Source: CAVXFS01 sp049582805 (GTDB lineage Bacteria; Pseudomonadota; Gammaproteobacteria; Burkholderiales; Gallionellaceae). From it: a stretch of DNA of 64,000 nt. Shown here piece by piece: positions 35,795 to 44,626 of the stretch. Every line of letters starts with the position of its first letter. The stretch's first letter is position 1. The stretch covers positions 62,001 to 126,000 of the forward strand of contig JBAUUR010000165.1 in NCBI GenBank assembly GCA_049582805.1. The letters run 5' to 3'. The notes under the pieces are model-generated. The model saw only the letters and a program-made list of their open reading frames with translations. It was not told the origin of the DNA and did no database searches. Made by a program: the position numbers and the translations under genes.

Positions 35795-38020
35795 TCAAAC
35801 TTGCCGACGCACGGAAATGACGCCGGGAACATCACGGATCAGAGCAAGCAAGCGTTTTAGTTGATCCCTATCCGTTATCTCCAGGGTGAATCGCATCCTC
35901 GCCTGATTGTCCCTGCTCAGGCTTTCCACCCTCGAGACATTGACATGCTCTCCGGCAAACAGGTCACCGACATCCTGCAACAAGCCTTGACGGTCATGGG
36001 CCACAATTTCAATGTCCACGGAAAAAGTCTCGGCACCCTTGCCGCTGCCCCACTGCGCCGCCAGCAACCGATCCTGCCTGGTCTCAGCCATACGCAGCAT
36101 GGACGGGCAACTCCGCAGGTGGATGGTGATGCCGCGGTCGCGCGTGACATAGCCGACTATCTCATCGGGTGGTACAGGTTTGCAGCATTTTGCCACCTTG
36201 GTCATCAGGTTCCCTACTCCCTCGACCAGGATGCCTGGCGAGGCAGATCGTTCAGCATCAAAAACCGGGGTGGGATTTCTGGCTTTTTCCGGAGCCCTGG
36301 CTGGGATCAAGTCCCGGACTGCCGGGAAGATGCGTTGCGCTGTAATCTCGCCGCGTCCGAGGGCCGCCAGAAAATCTTCCGGCTTGTTGAAATGCAATTT
36401 CTGGGCTATCCCTTCCTGATTGGCCGAAGTGATTCCCAGCCGGTGCAATTCACGGTCCAGCAGGGCCCGGCCCCGGGCAATGTTCTCATCCTGATTCTGC
36501 TGCCTGAACCAGTTTCGCACCTTGGCCCTGGCTCGCGGGCTTTGCAAATAGCCAAGCGCCGGATTGATCCAGTCGCGGCTGGGCGAACCATGTTTGGCAG
36601 TCAGGATTTCCACGCGCTGCCCGGTATGCAACCTGAAATTGAGCGGCACGATGCTGCCATCCACCTTGGCGCCCCGGGTGCGATGCCCAAGATCGGTATG
36701 CAATGCGTAGGCAAAGTCTATCGGGGTCGCATCCTTTGGCAAGTCGACAACCTTGCCCTGCGGCGTAAACACATATACCCGGTCATCGAACAACTCGTTC
36801 CTGAATTGTTCCGGCATATCGCCTCCCCTGGCGACCTCGTCCTTCCAGTCCAGAACCTGGCGCAACCAGGCGACCTTCTGATCCAGCGCGTTGTCGGCCT
36901 TCCCGCCTTCCTTGTAGCGCCAGTGTGCGGCGATACCCAGTTCCGCATACCGGTGCATTTCAAATGTGCGGATCTGCACCTCCAGCGCAAGACCGCGCGG
37001 TCCCACCACCGCAGTATGCAGTGATTGGTAATTGTTGCTCTTGGGATGGGCGATGTAGTCGTCAAATTCACTTTGTATGGGCGGCCACAACTCATGCACC
37101 ACACTGAGCGCGGCATAACATGTGCCGATGTCATCAACCAGTATGCGCACGGCGCGGACATCATAGAGATCACTGAAATCCACTTGCTTGCGCTTCATCT
37201 TGTTGACGATGCTGTAAATATGTTTTGGCCGGCCGGTCACTTCGGCCTTGAGGCCGGCTTGCTGCAATGCCTGCCTTATGCGGGACACGATATCCGCGAT
37301 ATATTGTTCACGATCGACCCTTCTTTCATCCAGCAGCCCGGCAACTTTTTTGTACAGCTCCGGTTCCAGATAGCGCAGGGAAAGATCTTCCATTTCCCAT
37401 TTTATCTGCCACACGCCGAGACGGTTGGCCAGCGGGGCAAAAATACTGAGGATCTCCCGTGCGATCAGTTTCTGCTGATCGATGCTTGCGCCTGACAGTT
37501 TTCGCAATGTCTGGGTGCGTTCGGCTAGCTTGATCAATACCACGCGTATATCTTCCACCATCGCCAGCAGCATTTTTCGCAAGCCCTCTATCTGCTGGAC
37601 ATGGTTCCCCTTGTTTTTACCTTGCCTTGGCGGGCTATCAAGCTCGCCAAATTGCTGGATCTGTTCCATGCGGGAAAAACCTTCAACCAGATTTTTGACG
37701 TTGGCGCCAAAAAGCTCCTGGAGATTTTCCGCCCAGTCCTTCATGAAATCGGGCAGCGCATGCAGTACACAAGCGGCTATCGTTTCGGCATCCATGTTCA
37801 TGCCGATCAGGATGGAAGCGGCGCCCAGCGCATGTTGCATCACCGGCACGCCAGTCATCTCGAGACTCCCGGCGTAAAGCGGTTCGGCCAACTCACAGGC
37901 CCGGACAATTGGTTCAAGTTCGGATGGAGGGAAGACGCCCGACAGGACGCCGAGCCAGGCTGCGCTGCCTTTCCAATCCTGGTCCGACAGGGCCATTAAT
38001 TTGTGCTGTACAGAAACCAT
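35795..38020 (-). CDS. relA: RelA-type (p)ppGpp synthetase, hydrolase domain degenerate
   Basis: A 741-residue stringent-response enzyme. The N-terminal HD-like region (about 55-200) lacks the catalytic HD pair: the usual LLHD is VLHALPD, so hydrolase activity is unlikely. The synthetase domain follows (about 245-370; TGRPKHIYSIVNKMKRK, NNYQSLHT, EVQIRTFEMHRYAE). A TGS domain (DRVYVFTPQGKVVDLP, about 405-470), a conserved-Cys/zinc-finger region (KCCKPVPPDEIVGYVTRDRG) and a C-terminal ACT domain complete it. It makes pppGpp on ribosomes when uncharged tRNA is present. No partner SpoT is in the window. Confidence 0.95.
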   Translation of the reverse strand: MVSVQHKLMALSDQDWKGSAAWLGVLSGVFPPSELEPIVRACELAEPLYAGSLEMTGVPVMQHALGAASILIGMNMDAETIAACVLHALPDFMKDWAENLQELFGANVKNLVEGFSRMEQIQQFGELDSPPRQGKNKGNHVQQIEGLRKMLLAMVEDIRVVLIKLAERTQTLRKLSGASIDQQKLIAREILSIFAPLANRLGVWQIKWEMEDLSLRYLEPELYKKVAGLLDERRVDREQYIADIVSRIRQALQQAGLKAEVTGRPKHIYSIVNKMKRKQVDFSDLYDVRAVRILVDDIGTCYAALSVVHELWPPIQSEFDDYIAHPKSNNYQSLHTAVVGPRGLALEVQIRTFEMHRYAELGIAAHWRYKEGGKADNALDQKVAWLRQVLDWKDEVARGGDMPEQFRNELFDDRVYVFTPQGKVVDLPKDATPIDFAYALHTDLGHRTRGAKVDGSIVPLNFRLHTGQRVEILTAKHGSPSRDWINPALGYLQSPRARAKVRNWFRQQNQDENIARGRALLDRELHRLGITSANQEGIAQKLHFNKPEDFLAALGRGEITAQRIFPAVRDLIPARAPEKARNPTPVFDAERSASPGILVEGVGNLMTKVAKCCKPVPPDEIVGYVTRDRGITIHLRSCPSMLRMAETRQDRLLAAQWGSGKGAETFSVDIEIVAHDRQGLLQDVGDLFAGEHVNVSRVESLSRDNQARMRFTLEITDRDQLKRLLALIRDVPGVISVRRQV

Positions 38021-38397
38021 GAGTCCTTATTGCACCGCCGCCTTTGTCTTGCGAGACAGCAAATCACCTCGATTGATTCAAAAACCACAACTCAAGCCGC
38101 AGAGATCACAGAGGGCACCGGGATGACACCGGTTTCGCTTATTTTCGCCGATTACGGATAGGCAACGGGGATATTCCTGTAGCCAATGGTCTTTTGCGAG
38201 TCGCGCAACAAGTCGCCCATTCCTGCCTACCCGGTTTTCTTTGTGCACTCTGTGTTCTCTGACGTAACTCCCGGCCATTCGACTAAGCTGCCAAAAGGCT
38301 TTGCGTGGCCATTGACCAGGTTGGCAAACTACGCCAACCAAGTCATTGGTTAACGCCAGCCAAGTCGATGGTTATGTGGCTGAATGCTTTTTCAGAT
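38021..38397. other. Intergenic region with repeats, 377 bases
   Basis: No gene is seen. It contains a near-palindromic pair at 38100-38118 and 38243-38261 (17 of 19 bases matching in inverted orientation) and an 18-base imperfect direct repeat at 38334-38351 and 38356-38373 (CCAACCAAGTC / CCAGCCAAGTC). Confidence 0.55.
38100..38261. repeat. Possible 162-base MITE-like element
   Basis: The ends CAGAGATCACAGAGGGCAC and GTGCACTCTGTGTTCTCTG are inverted repeats (17 of 19). The interior has no reading frame. A target duplication was not identified, so the mobile origin is tentative. Confidence 0.4.
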
Positions 38398-38889
38398 TTA
38401 TTGCGCGATTGGCGTCAGGATTGTACCGCGCTGATCGGCGGCGGCCTGGATAGCGGCAGCCAGTGCCGCTTGTGCCGCATCGCTATGGGGCCGGGTTTCG
38501 GGATGGCGGAACATTTCCGCGTCGGAAAAGGCGCGAATGGTGTCGAGATGATTCTCCCTTTCCTGCGGCGCTATCGCCTGGCAATAAAGCACGCCATCGC
38601 GCAATGTCGCCGCCAGCAGGTAGAACTTGCCTCCATGCGCCTTGACTTCCTTGTCGCTGACCATGAAGTACAGCGGCTTGCTGTTGCCGCTTTGCCTGTC
38701 CTGATCTTTGAGGTGACGCGAAATGCTTTCAAGCAGCGGCTGGGACAGATTGAGCATGGGCGCCAGCACGGCATGAAACTGGCCGCCACGATTGATTACC
38801 AGCGGATTCTTCAGCGGCTCGGTCTTACCCGGCCGGAAGAAGATAAGCGCCAACACGCTGAGCGTGATAATGGTCAAGGTTTCAATCAT
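38398..38889 (-). CDS. Hypothetical membrane-anchored protein coupled to NhaD
   Basis: A 163-residue protein not recognised as a known family. One N-terminal hydrophobic helix (about 3-19) precedes a basic turn and a soluble domain with LYFMVSDKEVKAHGG and an alanine-rich C terminus. Its start overlaps the nhaD stop by four bases (ATGA), so the two are translationally coupled, and it may assist or regulate the antiporter. That link is inference from position only. Confidence 0.6.
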   Translation of the reverse strand: MIETLTIITLSVLALIFFRPGKTEPLKNPLVINRGGQFHAVLAPMLNLSQPLLESISRHLKDQDRQSGNSKPLYFMVSDKEVKAHGGKFYLLAATLRDGVLYCQAIAPQERENHLDTIRAFSDAEMFRHPETRPHSDAAQAALAAAIQAAADQRGTILTPIAQ

Positions 38890-40178
38890 GCACTTCCTCC
38901 AAAAATTTCAAATTGCACATACCATACACACAGGGATATCAGAAAGTTCGCAAGGATCGCGGGCAGAAATTTCAGGTGCGTGCCAAAGCTGTAGCTCCTG
39001 TCTATGGACATCACCATTACCCCGGCTGCGGAGCCTATCACCGTCAGGCTGCCGCCGATGCCCACCATCAGGGCATTGAGCGCCCATTGCGAGGTGCCCA
39101 GATGTGGATTGGACATGATGGCGGCGGCTTCCACGGGGACATTGTCCAATATGCCGGACAATACGCCAAGCAGCATGTTAACCATGGTGGGCGAGAGAAT
39201 TTCGAACAGCCGCGCGATGTAGGACAGCCAGCCGACGTGGTTGAGCGCCGCCACACCGCTGATGATGCCGATGAAGAACAGCAGCGTGTTCCATTCCACC
39301 TTCTGCAGTTGCGCCAGCAACCCGATATGGTGGCCGCCCCGTTCGAGATGCCAGGCGTATAGGGCGAGTATGGACAATCCCATGCCGATGGCGTATTCAA
39401 TGTCTATGTGCAGCACGATGTTCATCACCACGGCGGATGCAATCGCGGCAATACTGAAGAAGATCATGCCGATGCCGCCGCGCTTGATCTGCACCTTGCC
39501 CGGCGTGGTGTCTATCAGGTTGCCCTCCAGTTTGTTCATATAGAAGAACTGCAGCACCGCCGCGCTGGCAATCCAGCCGATAAGCCCGGCTGGCAGCAAC
39601 GCCAGCAACCCCACAATGCTGATCTTGCCCGCCAGTACCAGCATCAGGCTGGTGGCGGTGCCAAGGAACCAGACACCGGAATTCGAGGCCACGATCAGAT
39701 TGCACAGCGCGATGTGGCGATATTCCTGATTGCGCGAAATCTCCTTGATCGACTTGCCGAAGATCATCGCGGTGGTGATGTTGTTGATGAAGGGGCTGAG
39801 CAGTGCGGCCAGCGCACCGGTCGCCCAGAACAGCGCCTTTGCATCGAGTCCCTTGTTGACAAGATAACTGTTGAGCGCGCTGAACACGCCGCGCTCACCG
39901 AGTATCTCGACGATCATCCACATGAACGCCATGAAAGCGATCAGCGAGAACAGGCCGGTATTGTTCTCTTTCTGCATTTCGATGAAGCCGTGGAAGCGTT
40001 GCGGATTATCGCTGGAAAGCCAGTCATGCAGACCGATAAGCAGGAAGGTCGTCAGCATGAACAAGGCCGGCTTGAACTTGTCCATGCGTAGCCTGCCTTC
40101 GAAGACGATGAGCAGCATGCTGAAAGTGAAAATCATCAGCACGGCTATGCCCGGCAAGGAGGTCGGTCGTATCGGCAT
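38886..40178 (-). CDS. nhaD: NhaD-type sodium/proton antiporter (ion transporter superfamily)
   Basis: A 430-residue inner-membrane protein with about 12 hydrophobic segments. Typical NhaD/ArsB-superfamily stretches are SPFINNITTAMIFGKSI and GILDNVPVEAAAIM, with conserved Asn-Asn and Asp residues likely to bind the ion. NhaD proteins exchange Na+ or Li+ for protons and support growth at alkaline pH. The divergent arsenic operon raises an arsenite-permease alternative, but the length and motifs favour NhaD. The ATG at 40178 has AAGGAGG-like GCAAGGAGG in opposite orientation nearby, so its own Shine-Dalgarno is not clear. Confidence 0.85.
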   Translation of the reverse strand: MPIRPTSLPGIAVLMIFTFSMLLIVFEGRLRMDKFKPALFMLTTFLLIGLHDWLSSDNPQRFHGFIEMQKENNTGLFSLIAFMAFMWMIVEILGERGVFSALNSYLVNKGLDAKALFWATGALAALLSPFINNITTAMIFGKSIKEISRNQEYRHIALCNLIVASNSGVWFLGTATSLMLVLAGKISIVGLLALLPAGLIGWIASAAVLQFFYMNKLEGNLIDTTPGKVQIKRGGIGMIFFSIAAIASAVVMNIVLHIDIEYAIGMGLSILALYAWHLERGGHHIGLLAQLQKVEWNTLLFFIGIISGVAALNHVGWLSYIARLFEILSPTMVNMLLGVLSGILDNVPVEAAAIMSNPHLGTSQWALNALMVGIGGSLTVIGSAAGVMVMSIDRSYSFGTHLKFLPAILANFLISLCVWYVQFEIFGGSA

Positions 40179-40271
40179 GCAGTGAAATATCCAGGAAATA
40201 ATCAGCCGTTATGCTAACACGCCTCGGACTGCCTGCGACCATCACTGAATAGCGCTTGCCACACGGTCTAT

Positions 40272-40291
40272 ATTTCGATATTATTGGAAAT
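40272..40291. promoter_or_regulatory. Putative ArsR operator
   Basis: ATTTC (40272-40276) and GAAAT (40287-40291) are inverted around GATATTATTG, in an AT-rich stretch 27 bases before the arsR start. The layout resembles ArsR/SmtB operators. It lies between nhaD and arsR, so it could act on both. Confidence 0.45.
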
Positions 40292-40317
40292 ATGGAAAAT
40301 ATATGGATGGTGCGGTG

Positions 40318-40638
40318 ATGAAAATAAAAACGGCGGTGAATGCGCTGGCGGCGCTGGCGCAGGAATCCAGGCTGGCGGTTTTCCGGTTGCTGGTGCAGGC
40401 CGGGAAAGAGGGGCTGGCGGCAGGCATACTGGGCGAAAGACTCGGCATCCCGCCTGCCACATTGTCATTTCATCTCAAGGAGCTGGCCCATGCCAGACTG
40501 GCAAGGTCTCGCAGCGAGGGCCGCTACGTGATCTATAGCGCCAACTATGCCGAGATGGACAAGCTGATCGCCTACCTGACCGAGCATTGCTGCGCCGGGG
40601 ATGCGACGCAGTGTGCGCCACGCAAATCTTGTAAATGA
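40318..40638 (+). CDS. arsR: ArsR-family arsenite-responsive repressor
   Basis: A 106-residue winged-helix repressor. The helix-turn-helix is GIPPATLSFHLKEL (about 43-56). The arsenite-binding cysteines are C91-C92 in EHCCAGD and C99, with an extra C105; this is the C-terminal triple-Cys arrangement reported for the Acidithiobacillus-type ArsR, not the CVC site of the plasmid R773 protein. It should leave its operator when As(III) binds. The ATG at 40318 fits the family's start; an ATG at 40303 is possible. It heads an arsRC-ACR3 operon. Confidence 0.92.
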   Translation: MKIKTAVNALAALAQESRLAVFRLLVQAGKEGLAAGILGERLGIPPATLSFHLKELAHARLARSRSEGRYVIYSANYAEMDKLIAYLTEHCCAGDATQCAPRKSCK

Positions 40639-40650
40639 CTGGGGTATGAA

Positions 40651-41148
40651 ATGCAGACAGAAAAAATCTACAACGTACTGTTCCTTTGCACCGGCAATTC
40701 CGCGCGCAGCATCTTGGCCGAGGTCATGCTGAATCATCTCGGCAAGGGGCGCTTCCGTGCTTTCAGCGCGGGCAGCCACCCGAATGGCAGAGTGAATCCG
40801 GGTACTTTGCGCCTGTTGCAACGCATGAATTTGCCGACTGCCGCGCTGCGCAGCAAGAGCTGGGACGAGTTCGCCGCGCCCGGCGCGGCGCAACTTGATT
40901 TTGTGTTCACCGTTTGCGACAACGCAGCGGGCGAGGTCTGTCCGGTGTGGCCGGGGCAGCCGATGACTGCGCATTGGGGCGTGCCCGATCCCGCCGCTTG
41001 CGAGGGCAGCGAAGCGGAGCAGGACAGGCTGTTCGAGCAGGTCGCGCAGCAATTGTCCACGCGCATCCAGTTGTTTGTCAGCCTGCCGATTGCCAAGCTG
41101 GATGCATTGAGCCTGCAACGGAAATTGCAGGAAATCGGCAAGGTGTGA
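40651..41148 (+). CDS. arsC: Arsenate reductase, low-molecular-weight phosphatase fold
   Basis: A 165-residue enzyme reducing As(V) to As(III). The phosphatase-like P-loop CTGNSARS gives C13. Redox cysteines C89 and C97 in VCDNAAGEVCPV and the acid D113 in GVPDPA match the thioredoxin-coupled ArsC type. A short gap of 12 bases follows arsR, and the ACR3 gene starts two bases after the stop. Confidence 0.92.
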   Translation: MQTEKIYNVLFLCTGNSARSILAEVMLNHLGKGRFRAFSAGSHPNGRVNPGTLRLLQRMNLPTAALRSKSWDEFAAPGAAQLDFVFTVCDNAAGEVCPVWPGQPMTAHWGVPDPAACEGSEAEQDRLFEQVAQQLSTRIQLFVSLPIAKLDALSLQRKLQEIGKV

Positions 41149-41149
41149 C

Positions 41150-42181
41150 ATGGGACTGTTCGAACGCTGGCTCACGCTCTGGGTGTTCTTGTGCATCGTC
41201 GCAGGCGTTGCGCTGGGGCAATTCTTCCCCGCACCGTTCCAGTTGCTCGGCGGCCTGCAAGTGGCGCGCGTCAATCTTCCGGTCGGTCTGCTGATCTGGG
41301 TGATGATCATCCCCATGCTGCTGCGCATCGATTTCGGCGCGCTGCATCAGGTGCGCCAGCACTGGCGCGGTATCGGCGTGACGCTGTTCATCAACTGGGC
41401 GGTCAAACCGTTCTCGATGGCGCTGCTCGGCTGGCTGTTCATCCGCCATCTGTTCGCGCCCTATCTTCCTGCGGCGCAGATCGACAGCTATATCGCCGGC
41501 TTGGTGCTTCTGGCTGCCGCACCCTGCACCGCAATGGTATTCGTCTGGAGCCGCCTGGTGAATGGCGAGCCGCTGTTCACGTTGAGCCAGGTCGCGCTCA
41601 ACGACACCATAATGGTGTTCGCCTTTGCGCCGCTGGTGGCTTTGCTGCTTGGCTTGTCCGCGATTGTGGTGCCGTGGGATACGCTGCTGGTTTCAGTGGT
41701 GCTTTATATCGTACTGCCAGTGCTGCTGGCGCAGGCATGGCGCAAGGCGCTGCTGGCGCGTGGAACGGAAGCGCTGGAACGCACCTTGTCCGCGCTGCAT
41801 CCGTTCTCGCTGATGGCGCTGCTGCTGACGCTGGTGCTGCTGTTCGCCTTTCAGGGCAAAGCCATCGTCGAACAGCCGCTGATCATCGCCATGCTCGCCG
41901 TGCCGATCACCATTCAGGTGTATTTCACTTCCGGCTTCGCCTATTGGCTGAACCGCCGCCTCGGCGTGGCGCATTGCGTGGCCGGGCCGTCGGCGCTGAT
42001 TGGCGCGTCCAATTTCTTCGAACTGGCTGTGGCCGCGGCCATCAGCCTGTTTGGCTTTGAATCCGGAGCGGCGCTGGCTACCGTGGTCGGCGTGCTGATC
42101 GAAGTGCCGGTGATGCTGAGCGTGGTTTATCTGGTGAAGCGCAGTCAAGGCTGGTACGAATCCGGAATTCAAGCCTATTGA
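41150..42181 (+). CDS. ACR3-family arsenite efflux transporter
   Basis: A 343-residue inner-membrane carrier with 10 predicted helices that exports As(III) formed by ArsC. The conserved Cys of the ACR3 family is C126 in LAAAPCTAMVF. ACR3 is distinct from the Escherichia coli ArsB pump; some annotations still call this gene arsB. It is the third gene of the arsenic operon, and the stop converges on a C-terminal fragment of another protein. Confidence 0.92.
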   Translation: MGLFERWLTLWVFLCIVAGVALGQFFPAPFQLLGGLQVARVNLPVGLLIWVMIIPMLLRIDFGALHQVRQHWRGIGVTLFINWAVKPFSMALLGWLFIRHLFAPYLPAAQIDSYIAGLVLLAAAPCTAMVFVWSRLVNGEPLFTLSQVALNDTIMVFAFAPLVALLLGLSAIVVPWDTLLVSVVLYIVLPVLLAQAWRKALLARGTEALERTLSALHPFSLMALLLTLVLLFAFQGKAIVEQPLIIAMLAVPITIQVYFTSGFAYWLNRRLGVAHCVAGPSALIGASNFFELAVAAAISLFGFESGAALATVVGVLIEVPVMLSVVYLVKRSQGWYESGIQAY

Positions 42182-42268
42182 TCCGGGGGACCGGACGAAC
42201 AATCAGGCATCAGCTCCGGTCGCCGAAAAACACCCGCCCCGAACAGGGTGGGCATCGAAGTAAAAAGC

Positions 42269-42567
42269 TTACTGTTGTCGACGCAAGACGAAGATTGCCA
42301 CCAGTACCAGCAGACCTGAGAGGATGATCATGCCCCACCCGGCAATGCCTGGAACCGGAATCGAACTCGACGGATCGAGCGGGATGTTGTTGTTGGTCAA
42401 ATCGCTCGTCGGTTTGGGTCCGGATAGGTAGTAGAGTGTCGATTGCGCTCCCGTTGGCACACCGCTCACTCCGACGGAACCACCACCAGCGGGCCATGTT
42501 CCCTGGCTTGGAGGAATCAGTCTGCTCGGGTGTTGGCGCCAAATGTCTTGAGGCAGCGCGCTGGGCT
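42269..42567 (-). pseudogene. Stranded C-terminal tail of an IPTL-CTERM surface protein
   Basis: The last ~35 residues read IPVPGIAGWGMIILSGLLVL and end LRRQQ with a stop at 42269-42271. This is the IPTL-CTERM type of sorting tail: a short Pro motif, one transmembrane helix, then Arg-rich end, recognised by an exosortase. Upstream the frame runs into the 3' end of the KimA-like gene, where it lacks a recognisable protein body or a credible start codon with Shine-Dalgarno. It is probably a gene remnant, but a very short intact gene cannot be excluded. Confidence 0.55.
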
Positions 42568-44532
42568 TCAAGCCACCTTCATCGGCAATATCACCATCTG
42601 CTGGCCGCGCAGGTGCAGGCGGCGCTGCATGGTGAGTGCGGTCTGGTTGTGCAGCCAGCGCACGAAGATGTTGTCGTGGAGGAAGATCAGTTTGGCGGCG
42701 AAGCACACGCTGTTCGGGTACTCGGCGATAACTTCCTGCACGAGATCGTCCAGCACCGCTATCGGGTCGGTGCCGTAGGCCATGCGCCAGGTGGCCTGCA
42801 AGCCCTGGCTGCGACTGAAGCCGGTGTAATAGCACAGCGCGTTCTCGGTTTTATATTGCATGGTGCGGATGGTGGCGGCACTGTCATAGCTCTGCGTGTC
42901 CACTTCACCCGCGCTGAGAAAAATGAAATTCTTGAAGTGGCCGGGAAACAGGCGCAGCACCCACATGATGGTGTGGATGCCCACTCCCCGGTGGTCATCC
43001 ACCAGGAAGATGGCGGTGGGCAACACCGGGTCAAGTTTCTGCGGCAGGCCGGGTTCGTTTTTCACTGTTTGGCCGAACAGTTTTTCCGCCTGACGCAATT
43101 GTTCGTGGGTTTCATCATAGTGCCTGCGGATAAGCAGGCACAGCGCAACCACCAGGCTGGTGATGAGCACGGTCATCCAGCCGCCTTCGGTGAATTTTTC
43201 CACCAGCGTCACTGCGAGGATGCCGCCAGTTACCAGAAAGCCCAGCAGGGATAGCGCCAGTCTGCGTTTCCAGGCGCGCTTGCTGCGTCGTTCGCTCCAC
43301 CAATGCTTGGACAGGCCCAGCAGGGACAGGCTGAAGGTGAGGAACACGTTGATGCTGTATAGCACCACCAGCAGCGACACTTGGCCGCGGCTCCAGATCA
43401 GAATCAATAGCGCCGACACGCCCATCACGATGATGCCGTTCTGCGTGACCAGCCGAGATGAGAGCTGGCGGAACTGGCGCGGCACCCAGAAATCAGCCGC
43501 CATGTTGGCCATCACCGCCGGGCCGCCGAGAAAGCCGGTATTGGCCGCAACCAGCAACAGCCCGGCTTCCATCGCCAGAGTCAATGCCAGTGCGCTGCTG
43601 CTGAGCCAGTCCGGCAAACCGAGCGTGGCGATGATGGACTGGAAGGCGACGGCGTTCAGCGTTTGTCCCTCCACATGCCTGGCCTGCCACAGCAGGTACA
43701 GCACGATGATGCCGCCCGCGGTGAAGGCCAGCGACAGCGCCATGTAGAACATGGTCAGCTTGCCGGTATGCACGCGCGGCTCGGCCAGCTTGTTGATGTT
43801 GTTGGAGACGGCTTCGATGCCGGTGTAGGTGCCGCCGCCGAGCGAGTAGGCGCGCAGAAACAGCGAGGCGACGAATACCCAGCCGAGCTGCCGGGTCAGT
43901 TCATGGGTTTCCATCAAGGTGTCGGGGATCAGCGCCGGTAAGCCGTCGGCCTTGGCGTAAACACCATAGCTGATGAGCAACACATGGGAAACGAAGAAGC
44001 CGAGGAAGATGGGCAGCAGCACCTTGATGGATTCCTTCATGCCGCGCAGATTGAGCGTTATGAGCAGCAGGATCACACCGATCTCGCTGCCCAGCTTGAT
44101 GCTGTGCAAGGAAGCGGGCAGCAGGCTGAACAGCGCATCCGCGCCACTGGCAACCGAAATGGCGATGGTCAGCACGTAGTCCACGATCAACGCAGCGCCG
44201 GACACCAGTCCCGCATGTGATCCCAGCAGATGCGAAGCGACCTTGTAGCCGCCGCCGCCGGATGGAAACAGCTCGATCACCTGGTTGTAGCCCAGCGCAA
44301 TGATGAATACGGTGAATGCCGTCGCCAGCGCGAGATAGAGGCCGAGATGGGTATGGCCGCCGAGGGCGAGGAAGGCTTCTTCCGGGCCGTAGCAGGAGGA
44401 CGACAATCCGTCTGCGCCCAGACCGACCCAGGCGAAGAACGCCGCCAGCAGGATGTTATGGCGCGTTTGTGGGTTGAGGGGATCCAGCGGCGATCCAAGC
44501 AGCCAATTTCGGAGGTTCCGCAGGACAGGCAT
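42568..44532 (-). CDS. APC-superfamily permease, KimA-like potassium transporter
   Basis: A 654-residue protein with 12 N-terminal transmembrane helices (about residues 30-460) and a C-terminal cytoplasmic domain of about 190 residues. LGADGLSSSCYGPEEAF, GGGGYKVASHLLG, the GIEAVSNNI loop and the final HNQTALTMQRRL are all close in layout to Bacillus KimA, a potassium/proton symporter. Another amino-acid permease is the alternative. The start at 44532 (MPVLRN) fits the family; an ATG at 44586 is also possible (AGGA three bases before it). The 3' end abuts a stranded IPTL-CTERM fragment. Confidence 0.8.
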   Translation of the reverse strand: MPVLRNLRNWLLGSPLDPLNPQTRHNILLAAFFAWVGLGADGLSSSCYGPEEAFLALGGHTHLGLYLALATAFTVFIIALGYNQVIELFPSGGGGYKVASHLLGSHAGLVSGAALIVDYVLTIAISVASGADALFSLLPASLHSIKLGSEIGVILLLITLNLRGMKESIKVLLPIFLGFFVSHVLLISYGVYAKADGLPALIPDTLMETHELTRQLGWVFVASLFLRAYSLGGGTYTGIEAVSNNINKLAEPRVHTGKLTMFYMALSLAFTAGGIIVLYLLWQARHVEGQTLNAVAFQSIIATLGLPDWLSSSALALTLAMEAGLLLVAANTGFLGGPAVMANMAADFWVPRQFRQLSSRLVTQNGIIVMGVSALLILIWSRGQVSLLVVLYSINVFLTFSLSLLGLSKHWWSERRSKRAWKRRLALSLLGFLVTGGILAVTLVEKFTEGGWMTVLITSLVVALCLLIRRHYDETHEQLRQAEKLFGQTVKNEPGLPQKLDPVLPTAIFLVDDHRGVGIHTIMWVLRLFPGHFKNFIFLSAGEVDTQSYDSAATIRTMQYKTENALCYYTGFSRSQGLQATWRMAYGTDPIAVLDDLVQEVIAEYPNSVCFAAKLIFLHDNIFVRWLHNQTALTMQRRLHLRGQQMVILPMKVA

Positions 44533-44626
44533 GTTGGCGCGCCAGTGGCTTTCGTGACATGGTCGAATTGCCGAGTATTCTAGCATCCATCCTGCCGGGA
44601 AAACTCAACCCACCTCGGTTATGCGC

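Noticed and set aside
38886..40178. NhaD gene as an arsenite pump of the adjacent operon
   Set aside because: Length and Asn/Asp motifs favour NhaD, and the arsenic operon already has an ACR3 exporter on the other strand.
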